Assembly: GCA_910575725.1 (NCBI GenBank)
Contig: CAJTFE010000009.1
Location: 62,001 to 126,000 of the forward strand
Length of the DNA stretch: 64,000 nt
Direction of reading: 5' to 3'
Origin: Clostridia bacterium
GTDB lineage: Bacteria; Bacillota; Clostridia; Lachnospirales; Lachnospiraceae
Shown piece after piece: positions 7,280 through 14,233 of the stretch. Below the pieces are notes generated by a model. The model did not search any database and was not told the origin of the DNA. It worked only from the letters and a program-made list of their open reading frames with translations. The stretch's first letter is position 1, and every line of letters begins with the position of its first letter. The position numbers were made by a program, and so were the translations under genes.

Positions 7280-8836
7280 TTATTCTTTTCCGATTAGTAC
7301 TTGTTTTCCGGAGAAGGCAAAGCCGTATTTTCGTATTCTTTTTTTGGGAATTCCTTTTTCTGTAAGGAGGGTTTCGTATTTTTTCTTTTCTATCTGTTGT
7401 AAGGCTGCTTTTACTGTATCGGACAGCTCTACCAGCAGTCCCAGTATAAAGCCGTGGTAGAAACGCTCTGGCTCGGCAGCTTCGGAGGGCTTGTTTCCGG
7501 TGTCGAAAGTGCTGAAGGTGGCAAGGGCTACTTTGTTCATGTAATAATTCATGGTTTTTAAGTCGTCTTCCAGCAGGGCTTTGATAAATCCGTTGTATTC
7601 CCTTCTGCTCTTTTGAAACCATCCTCTTACCATAGTGCAGAACATCCGCTTTACTTCACGGTTTGTAAGTGTTAATTCATAATTCGGGGCGTCTATGGAA
7701 TCCCAGTCTTCTTCATAGTGAAGCACTTTTAGGTATCCGCTGGCTAACAGCAGGCTCCAGATTCCTTCTTCGTTTCCGTCTAGTTCGCCGTATACGGTCT
7801 GTTCGTCTATGGGGGTGACAATGGATTGTCCCAAAAGCAGCTCTTCAAACTCCTGTTTAATATCCGGGCTTGCTTCACGAATTAGTTTTCCTGCCAGACT
7901 GTTTGAACTGGAATTGGCCCAGTATATCCCGAGCTTTCCTGCATCCAGATAGTTCAGAATCGACCAGGGATTGTACATATCTGTTTTACTGCCAAATGTA
8001 AAGCCATCATACCATTTTTTTACTTCCTGCCTTCTGTCTGCCATTTCAAATTCATCTAAGGCCTGAAATACTTCTTCCTCTGTAAATCCAAAACAGTCTG
8101 CATATGCGTCGGATGTGGTAGTAACCACCTTCATATTATTCAAATCAGAAAAGATGGATTCCCGGCTTACTCGTGTGATTCCTGTCATTATGGCCCGTTC
8201 CAGATATGGATTTGTTTTAAAGGCTGCGTTAAACATACTTCTGGTAAAGGATACCAGTTCCGCCCAATAGCCATTTACATATGCTTCCTGCATAGGTGTA
8301 TCGTATTCGTCCAGAAGAATAATTACCTTTTTCCCATAATAGCGTGAAAGATAGCCGGACAATTCGTGAAGCGCTAATGTAGCTGTCACATCATCCATAT
8401 CTATAGATACAGAAGCAAAAAAGTCTTTTTCTTTCTCATCCAATACTTCCTCTTCCAGCAAAAATCGATGCTTGGAATATAAGCTTGTTAATATATGGCA
8501 GATTTTTCTGCGTGCGGTTTCGTAGCTGGTATCTTTAATACTGGCAAGGGAAAGACTGATTACCGGATAAGTGCCTTGAAGCTTCCGGTACTTTTCTTCT
8601 TTCCAGACGGCGAGCTTCTCAAAAAGATCTCCCCTTCCTGCATATTCCACAGAAAAGAACTGCTCTGTCATGCTCATATTCAAGGTTTTCCCAAACCGTC
8701 TGGGACGGGTTATAAGTGTTACGCTGTCGCCGCCTTCCCACCATTCTTTTATAAATAAAGTCTTGTCGATGTAAAAGTATCCTTCTCTTTGAAGAGTCTC
8801 AAAATCCTGGCACCCGATGCTTACTGTTCTTGCCAT
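7280..8836 (-). CDS. AAA-ATPase-like/DUF1703 protein lacking the nuclease core
   Basis: A 518-residue protein of the AAA-ATPase_like (PF09820) plus DUF1703 (PD-(D/E)XK) family, function unknown. It begins with SIGCQDFETL and FYIDKTLFIKEWW, has the Walker-A-like RPRRFGKTL (about 43-51), the Walker B KKVIILLDEYDTPMQEAYV (about 170-188), GITRVSRESIFSDLNN and KKWYDGFTFG. Against the paralogue at 22149-23870 it matches end to end. The exception is a missing block of about 46 residues near the C-terminus, where the paralogue has GRYDVMLEP and AIIIEFKV, the nuclease active site. The reading frame is kept (VEL then SDTVKAAL), so the ATPase part should still be made. Confidence 0.85.
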   Translation of the reverse strand: MARTVSIGCQDFETLQREGYFYIDKTLFIKEWWEGGDSVTLITRPRRFGKTLNMSMTEQFFSVEYAGRGDLFEKLAVWKEEKYRKLQGTYPVISLSLASIKDTSYETARRKICHILTSLYSKHRFLLEEEVLDEKEKDFFASVSIDMDDVTATLALHELSGYLSRYYGKKVIILLDEYDTPMQEAYVNGYWAELVSFTRSMFNAAFKTNPYLERAIMTGITRVSRESIFSDLNNMKVVTTTSDAYADCFGFTEEEVFQALDEFEMADRRQEVKKWYDGFTFGSKTDMYNPWSILNYLDAGKLGIYWANSSSNSLAGKLIREASPDIKQEFEELLLGQSIVTPIDEQTVYGELDGNEEGIWSLLLASGYLKVLHYEEDWDSIDAPNYELTLTNREVKRMFCTMVRGWFQKSRREYNGFIKALLEDDLKTMNYYMNKVALATFSTFDTGNKPSEAAEPERFYHGFILGLLVELSDTVKAALQQIEKKKYETLLTEKGIPKKRIRKYGFAFSGKQVLIGKE

Positions 8837-8879
8837 GCTTTACACCTCCCGTCTCTTTCCTTTATTTCGCGAGTAATGA

Positions 8880-8955
8880 GCCAAGTGCCGTGCCTGCACG
8901 AGCATTTGGCGAATGCCGCAAGGGTCAAATACCCCACAGCTGTGGGGTATTTGAC
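8880..8955. repeat. Double hairpin between mnmA and the AAA gene
   Basis: Two adjacent inverted repeats. At 8880-8910, GCCAAGTGC/GCATTTGGC encloses CGTGC/GCACG. At 8924-8955 a perfect 32-bp palindrome has arms GTCAAATACCCCACAG, and its last base is the final base of the mnmA stop codon. There is no T-run, so it is not a classic terminator. It lies in what would be the 5' leader of the AAA gene. It might separate or stabilise mRNA segments. Confidence 0.6.
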
Positions 8956-10034
8956 TACAAAATGGTTCCGCCCCCAAGTACATCTTCGCCGTCATAAAAC
9001 ACCACGGCCTGTCCCGGTGTGACGGCGCGCACCGGTTCATGGAACTGAACTTTTATCTGATCCGGCCCTGTTTTCCAAATGGTGCAGGGTGTTCCGGCAT
9101 GATTGTAGCGGATTTTCGCCGCTGCCTTACACTCCCCTGTAAGCTCCGGAACTGACATCCAGTTTAGACGGTCCGCAAGAAGCTTGTCTGTCCATACGTC
9201 CTCCTGCTCCCCAATCACGACTTCGTTGGTTTCGGGGCGGATCTCGGTCACTGCCACCCGGCGTCCCATGGACAGTCCTAAGCCCCTGCGCTGGCCGATG
9301 GTGTAATGAATGATTCCCTTATGGCGGCCCAGCACTGTGCCGTCTGCCTTTACAAAGCTGCCTTCCTGGGAGGGTTTTCCTGTAACGCCCTCGATAAACC
9401 CTGCATAGTCTTGATCGGGTACAAAGCAGATCTCCTGGCTGTCCGGTTTGTCCGCAACACTTAAGCCAATCTTTTCCGCCATGCTGCGGATCTCTTCTTT
9501 CGAATAATCGCCCACCGGCATTAAGGTATGAGAGAGCTGTTCCTGGGTCAGATTATAAAGGGCATAGGTCTGATCCTTTTTCGCCGTCACAGAACGGGAC
9601 AGGCAGAAACGTCCGTTTTCCAGCTGTTTTATCCTGGCATAATGGCCGGTGGCAATGTAATCCGCCCCGATTTCCAGACTCCTTTTTAAAAGCGCCTCCC
9701 ATTTTACATAGCGGTTGCAGGCAATGCAGGGATTGGGGGTGCGGCCCGCCAGATACTCTGCTACAAAATAATCCATTACAGCTCTTTTAAAATCCGCCTT
9801 GAAGTTCATTACGTAATGGGGAATCTCCAATATCTGGGCCGTACGCCTGGCATCCTCCACGGCGCTTAGACCACAGCAGCCTCCGTTTTCTTCCAGAACC
9901 TCTTCTTCCTCGTCCTGCCAGATCTGCATGGTAACGCCGATGACTTCGTAACCCTGTTCCTTTAAAAGCCAGGCGGCCACGGCAGAATCCACGCCGCCGG
10001 ACATCCCCACAACTACTTTTTCTTTTCTGCTCAC
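8955..10034 (-). CDS. mnmA: tRNA-specific 2-thiouridylase MnmA
   Basis: Thiolates U34 of Lys, Glu and Gln tRNAs. The 359 residues are of normal length. Seen: the PP-loop VGMSGGVDSAVAAWLL near the N-terminus, the catalytic Cys in NPCIACNRYVKW (about 100), the tRNA/active-site YALYNLTQEQL, the second Cys in DSQEICFVPD (about 200), GRHKGIIHYTIGQRRGLG, and a C-terminal beta-barrel ending VVFYDGEDVLGGGTIL. It follows iscU by 78 nt, so IscS made by the same operon can supply the sulfur. The start at 10034 gives the family N-terminus MSRKEKVVVGMSGG. Confidence 0.97.
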   Translation of the reverse strand: MSRKEKVVVGMSGGVDSAVAAWLLKEQGYEVIGVTMQIWQDEEEEVLEENGGCCGLSAVEDARRTAQILEIPHYVMNFKADFKRAVMDYFVAEYLAGRTPNPCIACNRYVKWEALLKRSLEIGADYIATGHYARIKQLENGRFCLSRSVTAKKDQTYALYNLTQEQLSHTLMPVGDYSKEEIRSMAEKIGLSVADKPDSQEICFVPDQDYAGFIEGVTGKPSQEGSFVKADGTVLGRHKGIIHYTIGQRRGLGLSMGRRVAVTEIRPETNEVVIGEQEDVWTDKLLADRLNWMSVPELTGECKAAAKIRYNHAGTPCTIWKTGPDQIKVQFHEPVRAVTPGQAVVFYDGEDVLGGGTIL

Positions 10035-10112
10035 TGATTTTCTTTCCTCAACCTTTTTTGAACTGCCGGAACTTCCTCATTCCTGCAGATGCTGCCGAAA
10101 CATTTTGTCCTT

Positions 10113-10556
10113 TTAATAAACCTCTTCTTCCTCTTCCTCGTCCTCATGGATATCAGACTTGGGCTTTGTGAGGCCCTCAATTTTGATGCCGTTCTTCTCT
10201 GCATAGTCCCAGAGGGCTGCATGGATGGCCTCCTCTGCCAGAAGGGAACAGTGAACCTTTACCGGCGGCAGGCCGTCCAGCGCTTCCATCACTGCTTTGT
10301 TAGTTACCTTTAAGGCTTCCTCTACGGTCTTTCCCTTTACAAGCTCCGTTGCCATGCTGCTGGTGGCTACGGCGGCGCCGCAGCCGAAGGTTTTAAACTT
10401 GCAGTCTTTTATCACTCCCTTATCGTCAATATCCAGGTAAATCCGCATAATATCGCCGCATTTTGCATTTCCAACGGTTCCTACGCCGCTTGCGTTCTCG
10501 ATCTCTCCCACATTCCGGGGATTCTGAAAATGATCCATTACTTTTTCGCTGTACAT
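10113..10556 (-). CDS. iscU: Fe-S cluster scaffold IscU (NifU-like)
   Basis: Scaffold on which IscS-derived sulfur and iron are built into clusters. The 147 residues include the three conserved cysteines in GNAKCGDIM, KTFGCGAAVATSS and VHCSLLAEEAI. The start MYSEKVMDHFQNPRNVGEI is canonical for the IscU/NifU N-domain. The acidic, repetitive tail KSDIHEDEEEEEEVY is an extension. AGGAGG precedes the ATG. A 93-bp covarying palindrome ends 26 nt before the start codon, inside the iscS-iscU spacer. Confidence 0.95.
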   Translation of the reverse strand: MYSEKVMDHFQNPRNVGEIENASGVGTVGNAKCGDIMRIYLDIDDKGVIKDCKFKTFGCGAAVATSSMATELVKGKTVEEALKVTNKAVMEALDGLPPVKVHCSLLAEEAIHAALWDYAEKNGIKIEGLTKPKSDIHEDEEEEEEVY

Positions 10557-10582
10557 TCTTAGGTTCCTCCTATTCCAGTTCC

Positions 10583-10675
10583 GTAATATCCTTCACAATA
10601 CACGGGTATGAAATCAATTTCCAGCCACAAAAACATGTGTCTGTAAATTGATTTGTGCATTGTGAAGGATATTAC
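10583..10675. repeat. Covarying palindrome upstream of iscU (family B, copy 1)
   Basis: A 21-bp outer stem (GTAATATCC-TTCAC... / ...GTGAA-GGATATTAC), a 7-nt one-sided bulge, a 14-bp AAATCAATTT-type stem and an apical CACA/TGTG stem with an A-rich loop. Copies 2 and 3 are at 12398-12490 and 28852-28945. Outer and apical stems differ between copies by matched changes on both arms. In all three, the palindrome ends 25-27 nt before a minus-strand start codon and is followed by GAACT-nn-AATA-(G/A)GA leading into the ribosome site. Confidence 0.85.
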
Positions 10676-10681
10676 TGTTTT

Positions 10682-10703
10682 TATTCCAGTTCCGTAATAT
10701 CCT
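10682..10703. repeat. Solitary end repeat of family B
   Basis: The 22 bp here repeat, base for base, positions 10571-10592 (TATTCCAG-TTCCGTAATATCCT), the ribosome-site-proximal end of copy 1. They lie on the other side of the palindrome, 111 bp away, just after the iscS stop. It could be a leftover of an earlier copy or a duplicated end made on insertion. Confidence 0.7.
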
Positions 10704-10709
10704 ATATTT

Positions 10710-11891
10710 CTATTCTGCCTTCCGCATAAAGTCCTCATAAAGAGGCGACATGCTTCTTAGACGGTCAATAATCTTCTTTAGCTGTTCCACCACAAAGTCC
10801 AGATCCGCCTCCGTAATCTCCTCATTCAAGGTGAGACGCAGGGAACCGTGGGCGATCTCATGTGGCAGGCCGATGGCCAGGAGCACATGGGACGGATCCA
10901 GGGAGCCAGAGGTACATGCTGAGCCGGAGGAGCCGCAGATCCCCTCCATATCCAGCATAATCAGCAGCGATTCCCCCTCTATAAACTGAAAGCTGAAATT
11001 GGCATTGTTTGGCAGGCGGTCGGTTCTGTGGCCGTTGAGACGTGTATAGGGAATCTCCTTCAACACCCGGCCAATCAGATAGTCCCGGAGCCTCCGCTCC
11101 CGGTCAGTCCGCTCCTTGAGCGTTGCCATCGCCCGTTCCACAGCTTTTCCAAATCCTACAATTCCGGGAACGTTTTCCGTCCCTGCCCGGCGCTTGCGCT
11201 CCTGGGCGCCGCCATGGATAAAGGAACGCAGCTTCAAGCCTTTGCGGATATAAAGAAAGCCGATTCCCTTGGGGCCGTTCAGCTTGTGGCCGCTGGCGCT
11301 TAACATGTCAATATGGTACGCATCCACATCAATCGGTATATGCCCAAAAGCCTGCACCGCATCTGTATGGAATAAAATTCCCTGTTCATGGGCCAGCTCC
11401 CCGATCTCCCGGATGGGCTCCAACGTGCCGATCTCATTATTTGCAAACATAACCGAAATGATTATCGTATCCGGCCGGATGGCTTTCTTAAGCTCATCCA
11501 GCTTCACCACACCGTTCTCGTCCACATTCAGATAAGTAACCTCAAACCCATTCTTCTCCAGCCACTCACAGGTATGGAGAATCGCATGGTGCTCAATCTT
11601 CGTGGTAATAATATGCTTCCCCTTATTGCGGTAACTCTCCGCCGCCGCCTTCAGCGCCCAGTTATCCGCCTCACTGCCGCCGGCTGTAAAGTAAATCTCT
11701 TCTGCCTTCGCTCCCAAAGCCCTGGCAATGGTCTCCCTTGCCTCCGTCACAGCCTTTTTGCTCTCTGCCGCCAGACCGTATACACTGGATGGATTGCCAA
11801 AATGTTCGGTAAAATAGGGAAGCATGGCCTCCACTACCTCCGGCGCTGTCTTTGTTGTTGCCGCATTGTCCAGATAAATCAATTTTTCCAA
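10710..11891 (-). CDS. iscS: Cysteine desulfurase IscS/NifS
   Basis: PLP enzyme that mobilises sulfur from cysteine for IscU and MnmA. The 393 residues begin MEKLIYLDNAATTKTAPEVV, with the PLP-lysine site LSASGHKLNGPKGIGFLYI (about 200) and the active-site Cys loop GSSGSACTSGSLDPSHVL (about 325), followed by the helix GSLRLTLNEEITEADLDFVVE. It is second in iscR-iscS-iscU-mnmA, 19 nt after iscR. The iscS-iscU gap holds the family B palindrome. NifS-type group I is supported by length and the SSGSACTS loop. Confidence 0.96.
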   Translation of the reverse strand: MEKLIYLDNAATTKTAPEVVEAMLPYFTEHFGNPSSVYGLAAESKKAVTEARETIARALGAKAEEIYFTAGGSEADNWALKAAAESYRNKGKHIITTKIEHHAILHTCEWLEKNGFEVTYLNVDENGVVKLDELKKAIRPDTIIISVMFANNEIGTLEPIREIGELAHEQGILFHTDAVQAFGHIPIDVDAYHIDMLSASGHKLNGPKGIGFLYIRKGLKLRSFIHGGAQERKRRAGTENVPGIVGFGKAVERAMATLKERTDRERRLRDYLIGRVLKEIPYTRLNGHRTDRLPNNANFSFQFIEGESLLIMLDMEGICGSSGSACTSGSLDPSHVLLAIGLPHEIAHGSLRLTLNEEITEADLDFVVEQLKKIIDRLRSMSPLYEDFMRKAE

Positions 11892-11910
11892 AACGTAACA
11901 CCTCTTCCTA

Positions 11911-12372
11911 TTAATTTGTACAGCAGGAGCTCACGGCGCTCCCACCCTTATTTCCTACATTTCTGCTCTCCTCAACCAGCCTGTCAAGAGAAATCCTGTC
12001 CACCGTCTGATTGATGCTGTCATTGATCTGCTGCCACACATACTTTGTCACACAGAACTCCGACCCGTCACAGGAGCTTTCCTCCTTGAGCCCCGGACAT
12101 TCCACCGGATCCAGATTCCCCTCCAGGGCCCTCAGAACATCTCCCACCGAGATCTCCTGAGCCGGCCTCGCCAGCTTGTAGCCTCCTCCCGCTCCCCGGA
12201 CGCTGGTCACCAGACCTGCCTTCCGAAGCTTTGCTATCAGCTGCTCCAGATAGCTTTCCGAAATATTCTGCCTGGAGGCAATGCTGGCAATGGAAACCGT
12301 CTCGTTCTCACTGTATACCGCCAGATCAATCAACGCCCGCAGCCCATACCGCCCCTTTGTCGACAGCTTCAT
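11911..12372 (-). CDS. iscR: Rrf2-family Fe-S regulator IscR
   Basis: A 153-residue Rrf2 winged-helix regulator, beginning MKLSTKGRYGLRALIDLA with recognition region ISESYLEQLIAKLRKAGLVTSVRGAGGGYKLARP. Three cysteines in the order VECPG, SSCDG, EFCVTK (spacing 8 then 5) match the IscR cluster-binding site. The C-terminus adds SSCCTN, two further cysteines. It heads the isc operon and should autoregulate through the perfect inverted repeat just downstream of the promoter. The start at 12372 follows AAGAGGTG. Confidence 0.93.
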   Translation of the reverse strand: MKLSTKGRYGLRALIDLAVYSENETVSIASIASRQNISESYLEQLIAKLRKAGLVTSVRGAGGGYKLARPAQEISVGDVLRALEGNLDPVECPGLKEESSCDGSEFCVTKYVWQQINDSINQTVDRISLDRLVEESRNVGNKGGSAVSSCCTN

Positions 12373-12397
12373 AGAATCACCTCTTATTAATAGTTCC

Positions 12398-12490
12398 GTA
12401 ATATTCCTTACAATACACCTCTATAAAATCAATTTCCAGTCACAAAAACGTGTGCCTGTAAATCGATTTGTGCATTGTAAGGAATATTAC
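12398..12490. repeat. Covarying palindrome in the iscR leader (family B, copy 2)
   Basis: Same architecture as the copy at 10583. The outer stem reads CCTTAC/GTAAGG here instead of CCTTCAC/GTGAAGG, a matched loss of one pair plus matched bases. The apical stem is CACA/TGTG. It lies between the iscR promoter and start codon, so it would be transcribed as a long hairpin ending 25 nt before the ATG. Confidence 0.85.
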
Positions 12491-12519
12491 TGTTTTTATC
12501 CTTGTTCTGCTGTATCAAT

Positions 12520-12538
12520 TCCGAGTATTTTACTCGGA
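12520..12538. promoter_or_regulatory. Rrf2/IscR-type operator
   Basis: Perfect inverted repeat TCCGAGTA-TTT-TACTCGGA, starting 9 bp downstream of the iscR -10 box. Size and position fit an Rrf2-family operator that blocks transcription start. The binder is inferred, not shown. Confidence 0.65.
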
Positions 12539-12547
12539 TTTAGATAG

Positions 12548-12576
12548 ATAATACCACCTGTCAAATGTTCTGTCAA
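12548..12576 (-). promoter_or_regulatory. Promoter of iscR-iscS-iscU-mnmA
   Basis: On the minus strand, a perfect -35 TTGACA (12576-12571), a 17-nt spacer and -10 TATTAT (12553-12548). A second TTGACA inside the spacer is too close to the -10 to serve it. The operator lies immediately downstream. Confidence 0.82.
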
Positions 12577-12627
12577 GGACCTCCCCGGAATATATTAAAA
12601 TAAACTCCCGAAAAACAGGAATCCCCC

Positions 12628-13953
12628 ATGAAAAAGAAAAAGCATCCACTCATAGCCGGAACCCTTATCCTCACCCTCACCGGCCTTGCCAGCCGTTTTA
12701 TCGGCTTCTTCTATAAAATATTCCTAAGCCGCACCATCGGTGCCGAAGGAATCGGCATTTACCAGATGATATTTCCCATCTATGGCGTCTGTTATGCATT
12801 TACCACCGCAGGCGCAGAGATAGCCATATCACGCTTCGTATCCGGCGAAATGGCCAGAGGGAAAAAAGAACAGGCCCGTTCCATCCTGTGGATAGGCCTT
12901 GCCATGTCTCTAAGCCTGTCCCTCCTCACCTCATTCCTGGTCTATAAAAACGCCGGCTTCCTTGCCGTACACCTGCTCCACGAAGCACGCTGCGCAGACC
13001 TGCTGCGCATCATGTCCGTCACCGTTCCCTTCGGAGCCTGCCACTCCTGCATCAGCGGTTACTACTACGGCCTTCAGAAAACAGCCGTCCCAGCCAGCGC
13101 CCAGCTCTTTGAACAGCTGGTACGGGTAGCCGCCGTGTACATCATCTACCAGATTTCCCTGGAAGAAGGAAAAGCCCTCTCCCCGGCAGCCGCCGTCATC
13201 GGCCTGGTACTGGGAGAATTCGCCTCCATGCTCTTCACCCTCTTCGCCATATCCTCAGAAAGTCTGCATGGCCGCACCGCAAAACCCACAGGCTTTCCAG
13301 CACGCCGCTATGCAAAACGCATGTTTCTGGAAGCCGCCCCCGTCTCTGCCAACCGCGTCTGCATGAACCTCTTAGGAAGCGCAGAAGCCATCCTTCTGCC
13401 CCTCACCCTTCAGCAGTACGGCCTCGCCCCGGAACGGGCCCTAAGCGTCTACGGAACCCTCACCGGCATGGCCATGGCCTTCATCCAGTTCCCCAGCGTC
13501 CTCACAAACGCCGTATCCGTCATGCTCCTCTCCGCCGTATCCGAATCCCAGGCCGCCGGAAACAAAAAACAGATAGCCCGCACCATCAAGAAAACCATCA
13601 ACCTCTGCCTCCCCTTAGGCATCGCCTGCACCCTGTTTTTCCTCCTAACCGGAAAAACCCTGGGTACCTTCTTCTTCAAAAACGAAATGGCCGGCGACTT
13701 CATCATCACCCTAGCCTGGATCTGCCCCTTTTTATACCTCAACAGCACCCTCCACAGCATCCTCAACGGCCTGGGAAGAACCGCCGCCGGCTTCATCAAC
13801 AACCTCATCGGAGTCATGATCCGAATCTTCTTCATCCTAACCTTCGTCCCCAGATTCGGAATCCAGGGCTACCTCTGGGGCATCCTGGCCAACCAGCTCT
13901 TCGTATCCTTCCTAAACATAAACGCCCTAAAAGAAGAACGAAACCCCGCCTAA
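12628..13953 (+). CDS. SpoVB-like polysaccharide/lipid flippase (MOP superfamily)
   Basis: A 441-residue integral membrane protein with about 12-14 hydrophobic segments. The N-terminus GTLILTLTGLASRFIGFFYKIFLSRTIGAEGIGIYQMIFPIYGV is typical of stage V sporulation protein B and related MOP flippases; YYYGLQKTAVPASAQLFEQLVR and SVYGTLTGMAMAFIQFPSVLTNAVSVMLLSAVSES also fit. SpoVB family members are thought to move lipid-linked peptidoglycan precursors for the spore cortex. Whether this copy acts in sporulation or in surface polymer export cannot be told. It is divergent from iscR; the start follows AGGA. The DNA is visibly C-rich at third positions. Confidence 0.85.
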   Translation: MKKKKHPLIAGTLILTLTGLASRFIGFFYKIFLSRTIGAEGIGIYQMIFPIYGVCYAFTTAGAEIAISRFVSGEMARGKKEQARSILWIGLAMSLSLSLLTSFLVYKNAGFLAVHLLHEARCADLLRIMSVTVPFGACHSCISGYYYGLQKTAVPASAQLFEQLVRVAAVYIIYQISLEEGKALSPAAAVIGLVLGEFASMLFTLFAISSESLHGRTAKPTGFPARRYAKRMFLEAAPVSANRVCMNLLGSAEAILLPLTLQQYGLAPERALSVYGTLTGMAMAFIQFPSVLTNAVSVMLLSAVSESQAAGNKKQIARTIKKTINLCLPLGIACTLFFLLTGKTLGTFFFKNEMAGDFIITLAWICPFLYLNSTLHSILNGLGRTAAGFINNLIGVMIRIFFILTFVPRFGIQGYLWGILANQLFVSFLNINALKEERNPA

Positions 13954-14006
13954 CCCAAAAGAAAACCATCTACGCCCCTCAAGTTACCCCGCCAACAACA
14001 TAAAAA

Positions 14007-14214
14007 GAGAATGCCGCAAAATGTCCCGGGAGCTTTTCCAATATCGAGGTGTCCGGCTTTTCACGGACAGCAGTCTGAATCTGGCGTACATTGTCCAAAA
14101 CCAAAGCGCCCACACAGCGCTCCAAAAACAATGTACACCAGAGGCAGACTGATGTCCGTGAAACGTCCGAACACCTGATATGGAAAAGCTCCCGGGACAT
14201 TTTGCGGCATTCTC
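14007..14214. repeat. Long imperfect palindrome between convergent genes (family A, copy 2)
   Basis: Arms of about 95 nt. The outer 34 bp pair perfectly, then TTTTCC-ATATC, GGTGT(C/T)CGG, a CACGGACA-CAGTCTG stretch and GTACATTGT follow near a CACAGCGC centre. It shares these inner modules and their order with 7049-7258. The outer 26 bp (GAGAATGCCGC...) are unrelated to copy 1 yet pair perfectly here. It fills the gap between the flippase and aroF stops. Confidence 0.8.
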
Positions 14215-14233
14215 AGCACAACCTCCCGCTCAT

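Noticed and set aside
10583-10675. Palindromes of family B as CRISPR repeats or rho-independent terminators
   Set aside because: Copies are single, kilobases apart and lack spacers. They are not followed by T-runs in the direction of transcription and sit before start codons.
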